DNA from: an uncultured Chitinophagaceae bacterium
Lineage (GTDB): Bacteria; Bacteroidota; Bacteroidia; Chitinophagales; Chitinophagaceae
DNA: 39,990 nt
Assembly (NCBI GenBank): GCA_903881425.1
Contig: CAIRTF010000162.1
Coordinates: forward strand, 1 to 39,990
Reading direction: 5' to 3'
Part shown: positions 7,011 through 15,126 of the stretch, in pieces
Position numbering within the stretch: position 1 is the stretch's first letter
How the letters are laid out: each line of letters begins with the position of its first letter
The notes under the pieces: generated by a model
What the model was told of the DNA's origin: nothing
Databases searched by the model: none
Seen by the model: only the letters and a program-made list of their open reading frames with translations
Translations under genes and position numbers: made by a program

Positions 7011-8348
7011 GTGAAAAAATATATTCAGTACTATATTATTCTTCTTTTATTTTCTTGTGCAAAAGATTATAGCATAGAAAATGTGCAACATGCAAAAGGC
7101 TCTTTACAAAGTGATCTAACCAATTATTGTTTACCAAAAACCGTTGTTGGGAATTATATTGTCAATCAATTAATCAACGACAGTAATTTTATTCAAGTTA
7201 CAGTTAATGTTACAAGAACAGGGCTTTATACCATTGTAACTGATACCATCAGTGGTTATTATTTTAGAGCAAGCGGCAGTTTTTCTGCAACAGGAATTAC
7301 ACAAGTTAAAATAGCAGCAATTGGAAAGCCGGTTGCTATTGGCACTGATAATTTTAAGATGAGTTTTGATACAAGTGTTTGCTATGTCCAAATAAATGTT
7401 CTGCCAGTACCCGGCACAACACCTTCTGTTTATACATTGCATGGCTCACCTACAAGTTGCATGAACTATAGCTTATACGGCATCTATGCAAAAAATATTC
7501 CGATGAATGATTCAAATAAAATTTCTATTGAATTAAATGTAACAACAACGGGAACCTATGCTATTTCAACAGATACGATTAATGGTTACTATTTTTCAGG
7601 ATCAGGATATTTATCAACTACAGGAACTCAATCAGTCAACTTAAAAGCATATGGCACGCCTCAAAAGGCATCTATTGATTTTTTTACTGTGCACGCTCTC
7701 TTATCAACATGTACTTTTAAAGATACTGTTGCTACACCATTGCTTATCACAGGTACAGATTACTTTCCACTAAATAAAAATAATTATTGGAACTATGATT
7801 TTTTAAATAACCTGCCGGATACTTTTTCAAGAGCTATTACTGACACTATAAGAATCAATGGGAATCAATATTTCGTTTTACTGGAAACCCCTTCACATGG
7901 AACTGCTGAGCAATACTTTTTTAGAAAAACTGATACTATGTATTATGAATACGGAGCAGTAGATAAATACACCAATGCTTTGCATTTTAATCCCGTAATA
8001 AATGGTGAGATTGGGATTTTAAAACCCGGAATTGCAACCGGTGATACATGGACATCTGCAGTTTATTCGGGCCCTGCAACTATTAGCAATCAAGTCATTA
8101 TTTTCAGATACTTTTTTACCTGTAAAGATGCCAATGCAGTTGTTCAATTAAATGGAAATACTTTCGCCAACGTTTATAAGATTAACGTGCAGCCTCAATT
8201 AAGATCTGCATTATCTTATCCATTTGCGAACACAAGTGACCAAGTTGATATTTATTATGCAAAAGGTGTGGGTGTCATTTATATAAGAAAAATTGCTAGT
8301 GGCTATTCATTTCAGGAATTATCAATCAGGAATTGGTTAGTGAATTAG
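7011..8348 (+). CDS. Secreted lipoprotein with an internal tandem duplication
   Basis: I do not recognise the family. The start is GTG at 7011, supported by the signal peptide it exposes: MKKYIQYYIILLLFSC has a lipobox LFSC with the lipidated cysteine at C16. Two homologous units follow. C40 to C124 and C150 to C234 each span exactly 84 residues, and the motif TGxYxIxTDTIxGYYFxxSG occurs at about 70 and again at about 180, a period of 110. The C-terminal part (from about residue 247, YFPLNKNNYWNYDF) resembles a domain seen in many secreted Bacteroidota proteins of unknown function. A near -7 box (TACCTTTA, 6986-6993) lies upstream. It is probably an outer-membrane-anchored, beta-rich protein; no enzyme motif is seen. 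Confidence 0.75.
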   Translation: MKKYIQYYIILLLFSCAKDYSIENVQHAKGSLQSDLTNYCLPKTVVGNYIVNQLINDSNFIQVTVNVTRTGLYTIVTDTISGYYFRASGSFSATGITQVKIAAIGKPVAIGTDNFKMSFDTSVCYVQINVLPVPGTTPSVYTLHGSPTSCMNYSLYGIYAKNIPMNDSNKISIELNVTTTGTYAISTDTINGYYFSGSGYLSTTGTQSVNLKAYGTPQKASIDFFTVHALLSTCTFKDTVATPLLITGTDYFPLNKNNYWNYDFLNNLPDTFSRAITDTIRINGNQYFVLLETPSHGTAEQYFFRKTDTMYYEYGAVDKYTNALHFNPVINGEIGILKPGIATGDTWTSAVYSGPATISNQVIIFRYFFTCKDANAVVQLNGNTFANVYKINVQPQLRSALSYPFANTSDQVDIYYAKGVGVIYIRKIASGYSFQELSIRNWLVN

Positions 8349-8438
8349 ATAAAATTAAAGTATAAGTAAGTAATATTGATGGTAATCAGTGCTGCTTATT
8401 TCTTAAATTTCACATGTACTTCCTATCACTAAACACCT

Positions 8439-8446
8439 TATTTTTG
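8439..8446 (+). promoter_or_regulatory. -7 promoter box of accD
   Basis: TATTTTTG matches TAnnTTTG and ends 27 bp before the ATG at 8474. No clear -33 TTTG is seen at the usual spacing. Confidence 0.45.
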
Positions 8447-8473
8447 TTCTCTTCAATACTCAATTGAGAGCTT

Positions 8474-9397
8474 ATGAAAAAAGAACGCGAAGAAGATCTG
8501 GAGCTTAATTTGACCGGCGAAGAAACAACATCGGAAAGCGGTGAAGTAAAACCGAAATGGTATAAACGTATTCGCAAAGGTATTACTACCTCTACTACCG
8601 ATAAGAGAGAAACACCTGAGGGTTTATGGAGCAAATGCCCGGAGTGTAATTATATCTGCACTACTACCGAATTAAAAGAGAATTTATTTGTCTGCCCAAA
8701 ATGCAATCACCACCATCGCATTGGAAGCAATGAATATTATGATTTTTTATTTGATGGCGAAGAATATATTGAGCTGTTTGATAACATTATCAGTAAAGAC
8801 TTTTTAAATTTTACGGATTTAAAAAATTATCAAAAGAGATTGGATGAAATTCATACAAAAACTGACCTGAAAGATTCGATGCGTATAGCCACAGGAAAAG
8901 TAAATGGCGAAGGCCTTGTAATAGCCTGTATGGATTTTGAATTTATTGGCGGGAGTTTAGGAAGTGTAATGGGAGAAAAATTCAGCAGAGCAGTTGATTA
9001 TTGTATTGAACATAAATTACCCTATTTAGTCATCTCCAAAAGTGGTGGTGCAAGAATGATGGAAAGTGCATTTAGTTTAATGCAATTAGCAAAAACAAGC
9101 GGTAAACTTTCGCAATTAAGCGACGCTAAATTGCCTTATATTTCTTTGTTAACAGATCCAACATTTGGAGGTATCTCTGCAAGCTTTGGTATGTTGGGCG
9201 ATTTGAATATTGCGGAACCCGGCGCTTTGATTGGGTTTGCAGGCCCTCGTGTAATTAAAGAAACCATTAAAAAAGATTTGCCCGAAGGATTTCAACGCAG
9301 TGAATTCTTATTGGAGCACGGTTTCTTAGATTTTATTGTTGACAGAAAACTTTTAAAAAATAAATTACATGATTTAATTGTGTTGTTTAGAAATTAA
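8474..9397 (+). CDS. accD: Acetyl-CoA carboxylase carboxyltransferase subunit beta
   Basis: AccD works with AccA to carboxylate acetyl-CoA to malonyl-CoA, the first committed step of fatty acid synthesis. After an acidic N-terminal extension of about 25 residues ([20 protein letters not shown]), a four-cysteine zinc ribbon is visible (C55/C58 in CPEC, C74/C77 in CPKC). The crotonase-like carboxyltransferase core follows, with [15 protein letters not shown] and [17 protein letters not shown], whose glycine-rich turns form the oxyanion holes, then [18 protein letters not shown]. Length (307) is normal. No accA is nearby. It is followed by a repeat element and a terminator that overlaps the smpB start region. 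Confidence 0.95.
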   Translation: MKKEREEDLELNLTGEETTSESGEVKPKWYKRIRKGITTSTTDKRETPEGLWSKCPECNYICTTTELKENLFVCPKCNHHHRIGSNEYYDFLFDGEEYIELFDNIISKDFLNFTDLKNYQKRLDEIHTKTDLKDSMRIATGKVNGEGLVIACMDFEFIGGSLGSVMGEKFSRAVDYCIEHKLPYLVISKSGGARMMESAFSLMQLAKTSGKLSQLSDAKLPYISLLTDPTFGGISASFGMLGDLNIAEPGALIGFAGPRVIKETIKKDLPEGFQRSEFLLEHGFLDFIVDRKLLKNKLHDLIVLFRN

Positions 9398-9411
9398 ATG
9401 CTGAATATTAA

Positions 9412-9474
9412 TATGCAGCCGAAGTGAGTGACACAACAAAGATGCCATTATTAGTGCTGCTGATAACATAATCG
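9412..9474 (+). repeat. Dispersed intergenic element, copy B
   Basis: AAGTGAGTGACACAACAAAG (9422-9441) followed by ATGCC, then TGCTGATAACATAAT, aligns with AAGTGTGCGACGCAACAATT, GATGCC and GGCTTCATAAT of copy A at 3062-3124. It lies in the accD-smpB spacer, oriented toward smpB. Confidence 0.5.
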
Positions 9475-9475
9475 T

Positions 9476-9483
9476 TACTTTTG
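9476..9483 (+). promoter_or_regulatory. -7 promoter box of smpB, overlapping the accD terminator
   Basis: TACTTTTG matches TAnnTTTG. A start site about 7 nt downstream (near 9488-9491) would fall inside the hairpin at 9485-9501, giving smpB a leader of roughly 20 nt that lacks the complete stem. Confidence 0.5.
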
Positions 9484-9484
9484 T

Positions 9485-9508
9485 CCCGCTTTAACTGCGG
9501 GATTTTTT
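9485..9508 (+). terminator. Terminator hairpin abutting the smpB start codon
   Basis: CCCGC (9485-9489) pairs with GCGGG (9497-9501) and is followed by ATTTTTT (9502-9508). The next base is the A of the smpB ATG. It would end transcripts arriving from accD. Confidence 0.6.
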
Positions 9509-9949
9509 ATGGCAAGTGAAATGAATAACAGACAAGCTTATTACAATTATCACATAGAAGATAAATATGTGGCAGGCATTGTTTTGTTGGGAACAGAAGT
9601 AAAAAGTATTCGTGATGGCAAAGTAAGTTTTAATGATGCATTTTGTTTGTTTGAGGATCATGAATTATGGTTACGCGGATTATATATCGCTGAATATGCC
9701 ATGGGCACTACTAATAATCATATTGCAGTGCATGACAGAAAATTATTGTTGAATAAAAGAGAGTTAAGTAAGTTAGAAGCAAAGATGAAAGAGCGTGGCT
9801 TTACCATTATTCCATTAAAAGTTTTTTTGAATGAAAAGAATTTAGTGAAAGTAGAAATAGGTTTAGCGAGAGGAAAGAAAATACATGATAAAAGAGAATC
9901 TATTAAATCAAGAGATACAGAACGAGAGATCAAACGTTACTTGAAATGA
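9509..9949 (+). CDS. smpB: SsrA-binding protein SmpB
   Basis: SmpB binds tmRNA and carries it into stalled ribosomes for trans-translation. The 146 residues show NRQAYYNYHIEDKYVAGIVL, LLGTEVKSIRDGKVSFNDAF (the conserved tmRNA-binding barrel strand), LLLNKRELSKL, and the basic C-terminal tail GLARGKKIHDKRESIKSRD that reads the empty mRNA channel. Two starts are possible, ATG at 9509 and ATG at 9521. The second would leave slightly more room after the T-tract of the terminator, and homology starts at about NNRQAYY, so either is acceptable. The tmRNA gene itself is not in the window. Confidence 0.94.
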   Translation: MASEMNNRQAYYNYHIEDKYVAGIVLLGTEVKSIRDGKVSFNDAFCLFEDHELWLRGLYIAEYAMGTTNNHIAVHDRKLLLNKRELSKLEAKMKERGFTIIPLKVFLNEKNLVKVEIGLARGKKIHDKRESIKSRDTEREIKRYLK

Positions 9950-9956
9950 TATTAAA

Positions 9957-9964
9957 TAGTTTTG
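9957..9964 (+). promoter_or_regulatory. -7 promoter box for the small secreted peptide gene
   Basis: TAGTTTTG matches TAnnTTTG. A start near 9971 gives a leader of about 70 nt to the ATG at 10041. No -33 box was recognised. Confidence 0.35.
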
Positions 9965-10040
9965 CATTGCATTAACAATCTCATTGCTTCTTTCATAGTC
10001 TATTAATTAAACACATTCATTAACGCAAAAATTTACAACT

Positions 10041-10214
10041 ATGAAAAAGTTTATACTCTTGTTGGTGTTGATAGTGTCAACAGTTACAATTACATCTGCT
10101 GCAAGCCTTAATCATTTTGACAGAGATGATTACAGGCATTTTAAACGTTTTGAAAGAAGACATGAACGTTTTGAGCGTTGCGAGCATCACAGATATGAAC
10201 GCAGGCATTGGTAA
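10041..10214 (+). CDS. Small secreted His/Arg-rich peptide (57 residues)
   Basis: This short gene encodes a 57-residue product of unknown family. It starts MKKFILLLVLIVSTVTITSA, a typical signal peptide with probable cleavage after SAA (residues 19-21). The mature part of about 36 residues is dominated by His, Arg, Phe and Glu, with repeated R-x-x-R/H-F-E-R words (HFKRFERRHERFERCEHH) and one cysteine (C47). It could bind metal or anionic surfaces; that is inference. Support for a real gene: an ATG followed by a clean signal sequence, a -7 box upstream, and a strong terminator 5 bp after the stop. It has no partner on its strand. Confidence 0.7.
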   Translation: MKKFILLLVLIVSTVTITSAASLNHFDRDDYRHFKRFERRHERFERCEHHRYERRHW

Positions 10215-10218
10215 TTTT

Positions 10219-10257
10219 AAATAAAAGAGCTCATAATAATTGTGAGCTCTTTTATTT
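10219..10257. terminator. Bidirectional terminator between convergent genes
   Basis: AAATAAAAGAGCTCA (10219-10233) and TGAGCTCTTTTATTT (10243-10257) form a perfect 15-bp stem with A/T tracts on both sides. It serves the small peptide gene on the plus strand and the membrane protein gene on the minus strand. The stem overlaps the first two bases of the latter's stop codon (10256-10258). Confidence 0.85.
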
Positions 10258-10729
10258 AATCGCTGTATCTTTTTTTCTTTTCAGGTTTATAGTCCAATTG
10301 TTCTATTAAAGATTCTGCTGAAGGATTCTTATTTAACAGAATAGCAATTCGTAATAATACCAATAATAAGACAATGGAAGTCATCAACTCTCCTGCTGTA
10401 ATCCAATAACCCCACCAACTATATACTGCTGCTTTTTGCGGATTACTCGATTCATAAATAATTTCAATTACTTTATTTTCCGTTAGCTCTCTTAAAATAT
10501 AGCGTGCATCAAAAGAATACACCTCCTTTCCAATTGTAAATACGGCATTAGGAATTGATTGTTGATTGGCACTATCTGCTCGCCAATGAATAGTGGCAGT
10601 AGTTATTTCTCCGTCAAAATAATCCGGCTGACGCGAGAATAAAATATAAGTGCTAAAAACTATGAGATATAATATGACAACTGTTTTGTACAAGAAAAAT
10701 ATTTTAATAAAAAAGGACTGAACGTACAT
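10256..10729 (-). CDS. Two-helix membrane protein, DUF3592-like
   Basis: 157 residues with a hydrophobic helix near residues 10-32 and another near 112-132, enclosing an exported domain of about 75 residues. That domain contains ATIHWRADSANQQSIPNAVF and YESSNPQKAAVYSW, the latter resembling the YxPxNPxxAxV segment of DUF3592 proteins. The C-terminal tail is charged (YKPEKKKRYSD) and would be cytoplasmic. It lies 42 bp downstream of smc on the same strand and may share its transcript. The family call is tentative; function is unknown. Confidence 0.6.
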   Translation of the reverse strand: MYVQSFFIKIFFLYKTVVILYLIVFSTYILFSRQPDYFDGEITTATIHWRADSANQQSIPNAVFTIGKEVYSFDARYILRELTENKVIEIIYESSNPQKAAVYSWWGYWITAGELMTSIVLLLVLLRIAILLNKNPSAESLIEQLDYKPEKKKRYSD

Positions 10730-10771
10730 TCAATCCTCTAATAATAATTCAATCAATTTTAATAATAGCTA

Positions 10772-13700
10772 TTAATTCAAACTTCTGAAATCAACAGGTA
10801 CCAATCTACTTACACCCGGCTCCTGCATGGTAACACCATAGATCACATCCACAGCGCTCATTGTCATTTTATTGTGCGTAACAATAATGAATTGTGAGTT
10901 CTCGCTGAATTGCTTGATCATGTTCGTGAATTTACCAACGTTGGCATCATCCAAAGGTGCATCTACTTCATCCAGAATACAGAATGGTGCCGGCTTAATT
11001 AAATAAATTGCAAACAATAAAGCCGTTGCAGTTAATGTTTTCTCACCCCCACTCAACTGAGAGATAGATGACGGACGTTTACCTTTTGGCTTTGCAACAA
11101 TATCAATCCCTGTCTCAGCAAGGTTTTCAGGGTTTTCCAAAATCATGTCGGCCGTATCTTCTTCTGTAAACAATGCTTTAAATACCTTTTGGAAATTTTC
11201 TCTGAATTTATTGAATGTTTCTAAGAACTGTTGATTGGCTGTAGCTTCAACTTCCTGAATGGTTTGTAACAAACTTTCTTTTGCACTAACCAAGTCATTC
11301 TTTTGTTCTAAAATAAACTCATAGCGTTTTTTCATTTCAGTGAAAGCTTCAATGGCTGTCGGATTCACCTCACCCATATTTTCCAGCCGCTTTCTCATTC
11401 TATCACTCGTAGCCTGCAATTCTTCCAAACTAGTTTCAGTAACTCTTGGCTGATCTAATATTTCATCTAATTCAATCTTAAATTCTACACTTAATCTTTC
11501 CTTCATCCCTGCTAATTGCAATTTTAATTCATTGAGCTTATCTTTTATCTCACTCAACAAATGCTCGATCATTTCTTTACTCTTCACTTTCAAACGTAAT
11601 TCACTTTCTTTTTCCTGCAAGGCGTTCCGCAGATTATAATAGGCCTGATCTGCTTTATTTAATTTTTCTTCTTCTGCTTCTTTTTTATGTAATAACTCCA
11701 ATAATTGTTCTTCGCTGCTAATCAATGCATGCTCACTTTCTACTATGTTAGCAGAAGCTTCTGTTAATTGAGATGAATTATTTTGAATTTGTAAGTGTAA
11801 ATCGCTTAATTGATTTTGTTTGAAATCCAATTCCTGTTGAATAGCAACAATTTTACTTTGTTGTTTAGTCAATTGAAGATTGATCTCGTTGTATTGATTA
11901 GAAGCTGTATTGTAATCTTCTTCTGCCAATTGATAATCTTGTTCAACTGTTTTAAGAGATTCTGTTGTTTGAGTTAATTTCTCATTCAATACAGTTAATT
12001 CTTCCCTTGTAGAAGCGATACCAGCATGTTCATCTTGTAAACGCAACTCAATCTCTTCTAATCTTTGTTGTGCATTTTGCTGGGCATGTTGCAAATTCTC
12101 GATTCTGTTTTTGGCAGCAAAGACTTGATTAATTAATTGATTGATTTCATTCTCTGTTTGCTTGATCGCATTTTCTTTTAGTTGCTCATTAAAGCCAATT
12201 ACTTCATTATGTTTGAATTGAATGTCTGCTTTTAATGCATTCACTATTAGCTCTTGAGATACAATCTCTTCATGTAATTTTTCTAAGTTCTTTGCACGTC
12301 CGATTTTTTTTCCTTCAAACAAACCAACACTGCCACCGGTCAATGTATACTTTCCTCTTACATATTTACCATGCTTTTCTAACACAACAGCATCACCTGA
12401 ATTTTCTACCACTTCGTCATTCTCAGCAATAAAAACCTTACCCAGTAGGTATTCGGCAAGCTTTTGATATTGTCTATCTACCTCCACTACATCCAATGCT
12501 TTGGTGGTGTTATTGGGTTGCTCAATAATATTATTGATATCATTGAACTTATCCAACATAAAGAAATTCGCTTTCCCTTTTTTATGTTCGTCCAATAAAT
12601 TAACCGCTTGTAAACCCTCTTGTAAATTATTCACCACATAATAATTTAAATAAGGTTCCAATACGTTTTCAACGGCAGTTCTGAATTCTTCTTTTACATA
12701 AATAATATCGGATAAAATGGGTGCAGATGAATTCCAGTTCTGATTATTGTGTAAAAATTTTACACTTTCAGGATAACCTTCCATTGAATCAATCAAACTC
12801 TTCAACAGATCATGTTCATTTTTCTTGGCATCTAATTTCCTGCTTTCATCAGCCAATTGATTGCGCAATCCTTCCAATTGAGATTGTGTTTCTAAAATAT
12901 GTTCTTTGGTTCTTTCGTGATGTTCCTGTAATTGCTGTAAATCAACTCTTCTTGTTTCTAACGCAGCTTCTTTTTCATTCAACTCATTTTGCAGTTGCGA
13001 TAGCTGTTGTTCTCTGTTTTGTTTTTCATCCTGTAATTGAAAAGATGTTCTTTGTAAATTTTGAATGGAAGTATCTGCAACTGCTACTTTCTTTTCTGCG
13101 TCAAACTGACCGCGTTGAATTTGCTGATATTGACCTCTTAACGCATCAACAGTATTTCTTTTTTCATCAAAAATTCTTCGTTTATCTTCAACCTGCAATT
13201 TAGAACTATCCAATTGTAATTGCATTTCTTGCAATCTGTTTTCTTCTTCACAGATTTGTTGCTGACTGAATTGAATGGAATCTTCAATACCTTTTAACTG
13301 GCCTTCTGCTTTTTGTAAAAAGTCTTTAAGATTGGTTTCCTTTTCTTTTAGGTAATGAAGTTTTTGAGTAGCCAGATTTTTATCGTTCTCTTTAGAGCGT
13401 AAGTGTTGTAAGAGATCATTGAATTCATGCTGCATACTTTGCAATGCTCTTTCTTGCTCAATGAATCCAACTTTTTCTTGTTCAATATTGGCTTCTTCAA
13501 CAGCAATCTCAGCTTCTAATTGAATTCTTTTATTTGTTTCAATTTCTTGTTGCTCATTTAATTCCTTGTACGAAATATTAAATCCTTCTAATGCAGCTTT
13601 CGCTAATTCAACAGCAATCTCTTTGTATTCTTTTTTGATCTCATAATATTTTTCCGCTTTCTTGGCTTGATTTTCTAATGCTTTTAATTGATTGTTTATT

Positions 13701-14290
13701 TCAAACAATAAATCTTCAATACGAGCTAAATCTTGCTCAGTAGCATCTAATTTATTCTTTGCTTCTTTTTTTCTTGTTTTATAAATAGTAATACCAGCAG
13801 CTTGTTCTAACATTCTGCGGCGACTGTTCTCTTTATCTTTAATGATATCATCCACCATTCCCAATTCAATGATGGCATAACTATCATTACTGACACCGGT
13901 ATCTAAAAATAAATTATGAATGTCTTTTAAACGACAACTCACATCATTCAAACGATATTCACTCTCCCCATTTTTATAAAAACGACGAGTAACTGTTACC
14001 GTACTAAATTCTGTTGGTAATAAATTCTTAGTGTTTTCAAAAGTCAAACTAACTTCTGCCAACCCACTTGGACTTCTTGTTTTGGAACCATTAAATACCA
14101 GCGCTTCCAAATTTTCACTTCTTAAAGCAGATATTTTTTGTTCGCCAATAACCCAACGAATACTGTCAATGATATTGCTCTTGCCGCAACCATTCGGACC
14201 AATAATTCCGGTAATACCTTCATCAAAACTTACAATAGTCTTATCAGCAAAGCTTTTGAACCCTTTTATTTCTAAACTCTTTAAACGCAC
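10772..14290 (-). CDS. smc: Chromosome segregation protein SMC
   Basis: SMC forms the condensin ring that organises and segregates the chromosome, normally with ScpA and ScpB (not in this window). Starting from the GTG at 14290 the protein has 1172 residues and begins RLKSLEIKGFKSFADKT, the conserved SMC N-terminus. An ATG at 14320 would add ten residues absent from homologues, so I prefer the GTG. Walker A is GPNGCGKSN (about 31-39), two long coiled coils flank a hinge around residues 500-660 (GYPESVKFL to GKYTLTGGSVGLFEG), the ABC signature is LSGGEKTLTATALL, and Walker B is FCILDEVDAPLDD. All catalytic elements are intact. Confidence 0.95.
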   Translation of the reverse strand: MRLKSLEIKGFKSFADKTIVSFDEGITGIIGPNGCGKSNIIDSIRWVIGEQKISALRSENLEALVFNGSKTRSPSGLAEVSLTFENTKNLLPTEFSTVTVTRRFYKNGESEYRLNDVSCRLKDIHNLFLDTGVSNDSYAIIELGMVDDIIKDKENSRRRMLEQAAGITIYKTRKKEAKNKLDATEQDLARIEDLLFEINNQLKALENQAKKAEKYYEIKKEYKEIAVELAKAALEGFNISYKELNEQQEIETNKRIQLEAEIAVEEANIEQEKVGFIEQERALQSMQHEFNDLLQHLRSKENDKNLATQKLHYLKEKETNLKDFLQKAEGQLKGIEDSIQFSQQQICEEENRLQEMQLQLDSSKLQVEDKRRIFDEKRNTVDALRGQYQQIQRGQFDAEKKVAVADTSIQNLQRTSFQLQDEKQNREQQLSQLQNELNEKEAALETRRVDLQQLQEHHERTKEHILETQSQLEGLRNQLADESRKLDAKKNEHDLLKSLIDSMEGYPESVKFLHNNQNWNSSAPILSDIIYVKEEFRTAVENVLEPYLNYYVVNNLQEGLQAVNLLDEHKKGKANFFMLDKFNDINNIIEQPNNTTKALDVVEVDRQYQKLAEYLLGKVFIAENDEVVENSGDAVVLEKHGKYVRGKYTLTGGSVGLFEGKKIGRAKNLEKLHEEIVSQELIVNALKADIQFKHNEVIGFNEQLKENAIKQTENEINQLINQVFAAKNRIENLQHAQQNAQQRLEEIELRLQDEHAGIASTREELTVLNEKLTQTTESLKTVEQDYQLAEEDYNTASNQYNEINLQLTKQQSKIVAIQQELDFKQNQLSDLHLQIQNNSSQLTEASANIVESEHALISSEEQLLELLHKKEAEEEKLNKADQAYYNLRNALQEKESELRLKVKSKEMIEHLLSEIKDKLNELKLQLAGMKERLSVEFKIELDEILDQPRVTETSLEELQATSDRMRKRLENMGEVNPTAIEAFTEMKKRYEFILEQKNDLVSAKESLLQTIQEVEATANQQFLETFNKFRENFQKVFKALFTEEDTADMILENPENLAETGIDIVAKPKGKRPSSISQLSGGEKTLTATALLFAIYLIKPAPFCILDEVDAPLDDANVGKFTNMIKQFSENSQFIIVTHNKMTMSAVDVIYGVTMQEPGVSRLVPVDFRSLN

Positions 14291-14378
14291 TTTATAAACA
14301 ATTTTTGTACCTGCGAACATAGCTAAAAAGCCGCATAAACACTATTGTTTGCTGTTGTATGTGAATAAGTAGTGATTA

Positions 14379-14447
14379 AATTAATGAACCCAACTTTTAT
14401 ACTTTATCAGTCTTTGTTGCGCCAGCACCGAATTTATTTCGGTGTTG
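14379..14447 (-). repeat. Dispersed intergenic element, copy C
   Basis: On the minus strand GGCGCAACAAAGACTGATAA is followed by AGTTGGGTTCATTAATTT, matching the core and the AGCTGGCTTCATAATTT tail of copy A. Its 5' part holds the hairpin CACCGAA-loop-TTCGGTG (14426-14444). It lies upstream of smc and points toward it. Confidence 0.5.
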
Positions 14448-14493
14448 CATACTTGTACTACAGAATCTTAATTCAACTTATTTTGCAAAAGCA

Positions 14494-15126
14494 ATGACCA
14501 ATAAAGATTATTATCAAATATTAAAAGTACATCCATCGGCTTCGCAGGATGCTATTAAAAAAGCGTATCGAAAATTAGCTTTGCAATATCATCCCGATAA
14601 AACCAATGACACATTAGCTATTGCTTATTATACCGATATTAAAGAAGCGTATGAAATTTTATCAGATACAGAAAAAAGAAGGCAATATCATTACGCTAAA
14701 TTTTACACTAATTATGATGAAGCCATCATTGTAACACCACAATCAATTTTGGAGCAAGTAAAAAAATTACAAAAATCATTATACACAATCAATCAATATC
14801 AAATTGATTTTGACATCTTATCATTTCAAATCAATCAGATTTTATTGCCGCACAATATTTTAATTTTAAAAGAATTAAATGATAATCAAATCAATCAGGC
14901 AATTACATCCTCCACATTGGATTGTCTAAAATACTTACCTTATAAATACATTCATCAATCAATAAAATACTTGATGGAATTGAATTACAGCAATGCACCT
15001 GTAATAAGCGAGATAGAAAAATTCAAACAACAAAAAAGGATCTCAGGTTATTGGGGAAAATATAAGATTGCCTTTGCTATTGCATTAGCGATCTTAATTT
15101 GTATGATGATGTATCAATTAATTTAA
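14494..15126 (+). CDS. J-domain protein with C-terminal membrane anchor
   Basis: A 210-residue protein with an N-terminal J domain: DYYQILKVHPSASQDAIKKA (residues 5-24), the HPD tripeptide at 33-35 that stimulates DnaK ATPase, and IKEAYEILSDTEKRRQYHY. The G/F region, zinc centre and substrate domains of true DnaJ are absent. The middle part has no recognised domain. A single hydrophobic helix at the C-terminus (about 190-209, KIAFAIALAILICMMMYQLI) would tether it to the inner membrane, with the J domain in the cytoplasm. It would recruit DnaK to the membrane; the client is unknown. The stop overlaps that of the convergent DUF4197 gene by a few bases. Confidence 0.85.
   Translation: MTNKDYYQILKVHPSASQDAIKKAYRKLALQYHPDKTNDTLAIAYYTDIKEAYEILSDTEKRRQYHYAKFYTNYDEAIIVTPQSILEQVKKLQKSLYTINQYQIDFDILSFQINQILLPHNILILKELNDNQINQAITSSTLDCLKYLPYKYIHQSIKYLMELNYSNAPVISEIEKFKQQKRISGYWGKYKIAFAIALAILICMMMYQLI

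Noticed and set aside
12721-13203. 160-residue open frame on the plus strand inside smc
   Set aside because: It is antisense to the coiled-coil part of smc. The composition is a mirror of Gln/Leu-rich codons, with no signal or domain.
12841-13740. Repetitive-looking stretch on the plus strand (many CTTCT/TTGTT words)
   Set aside because: This is heptad-like coiled-coil coding sequence of smc, rich in Gln, Glu and Leu codons, not a DNA repeat or CRISPR array.
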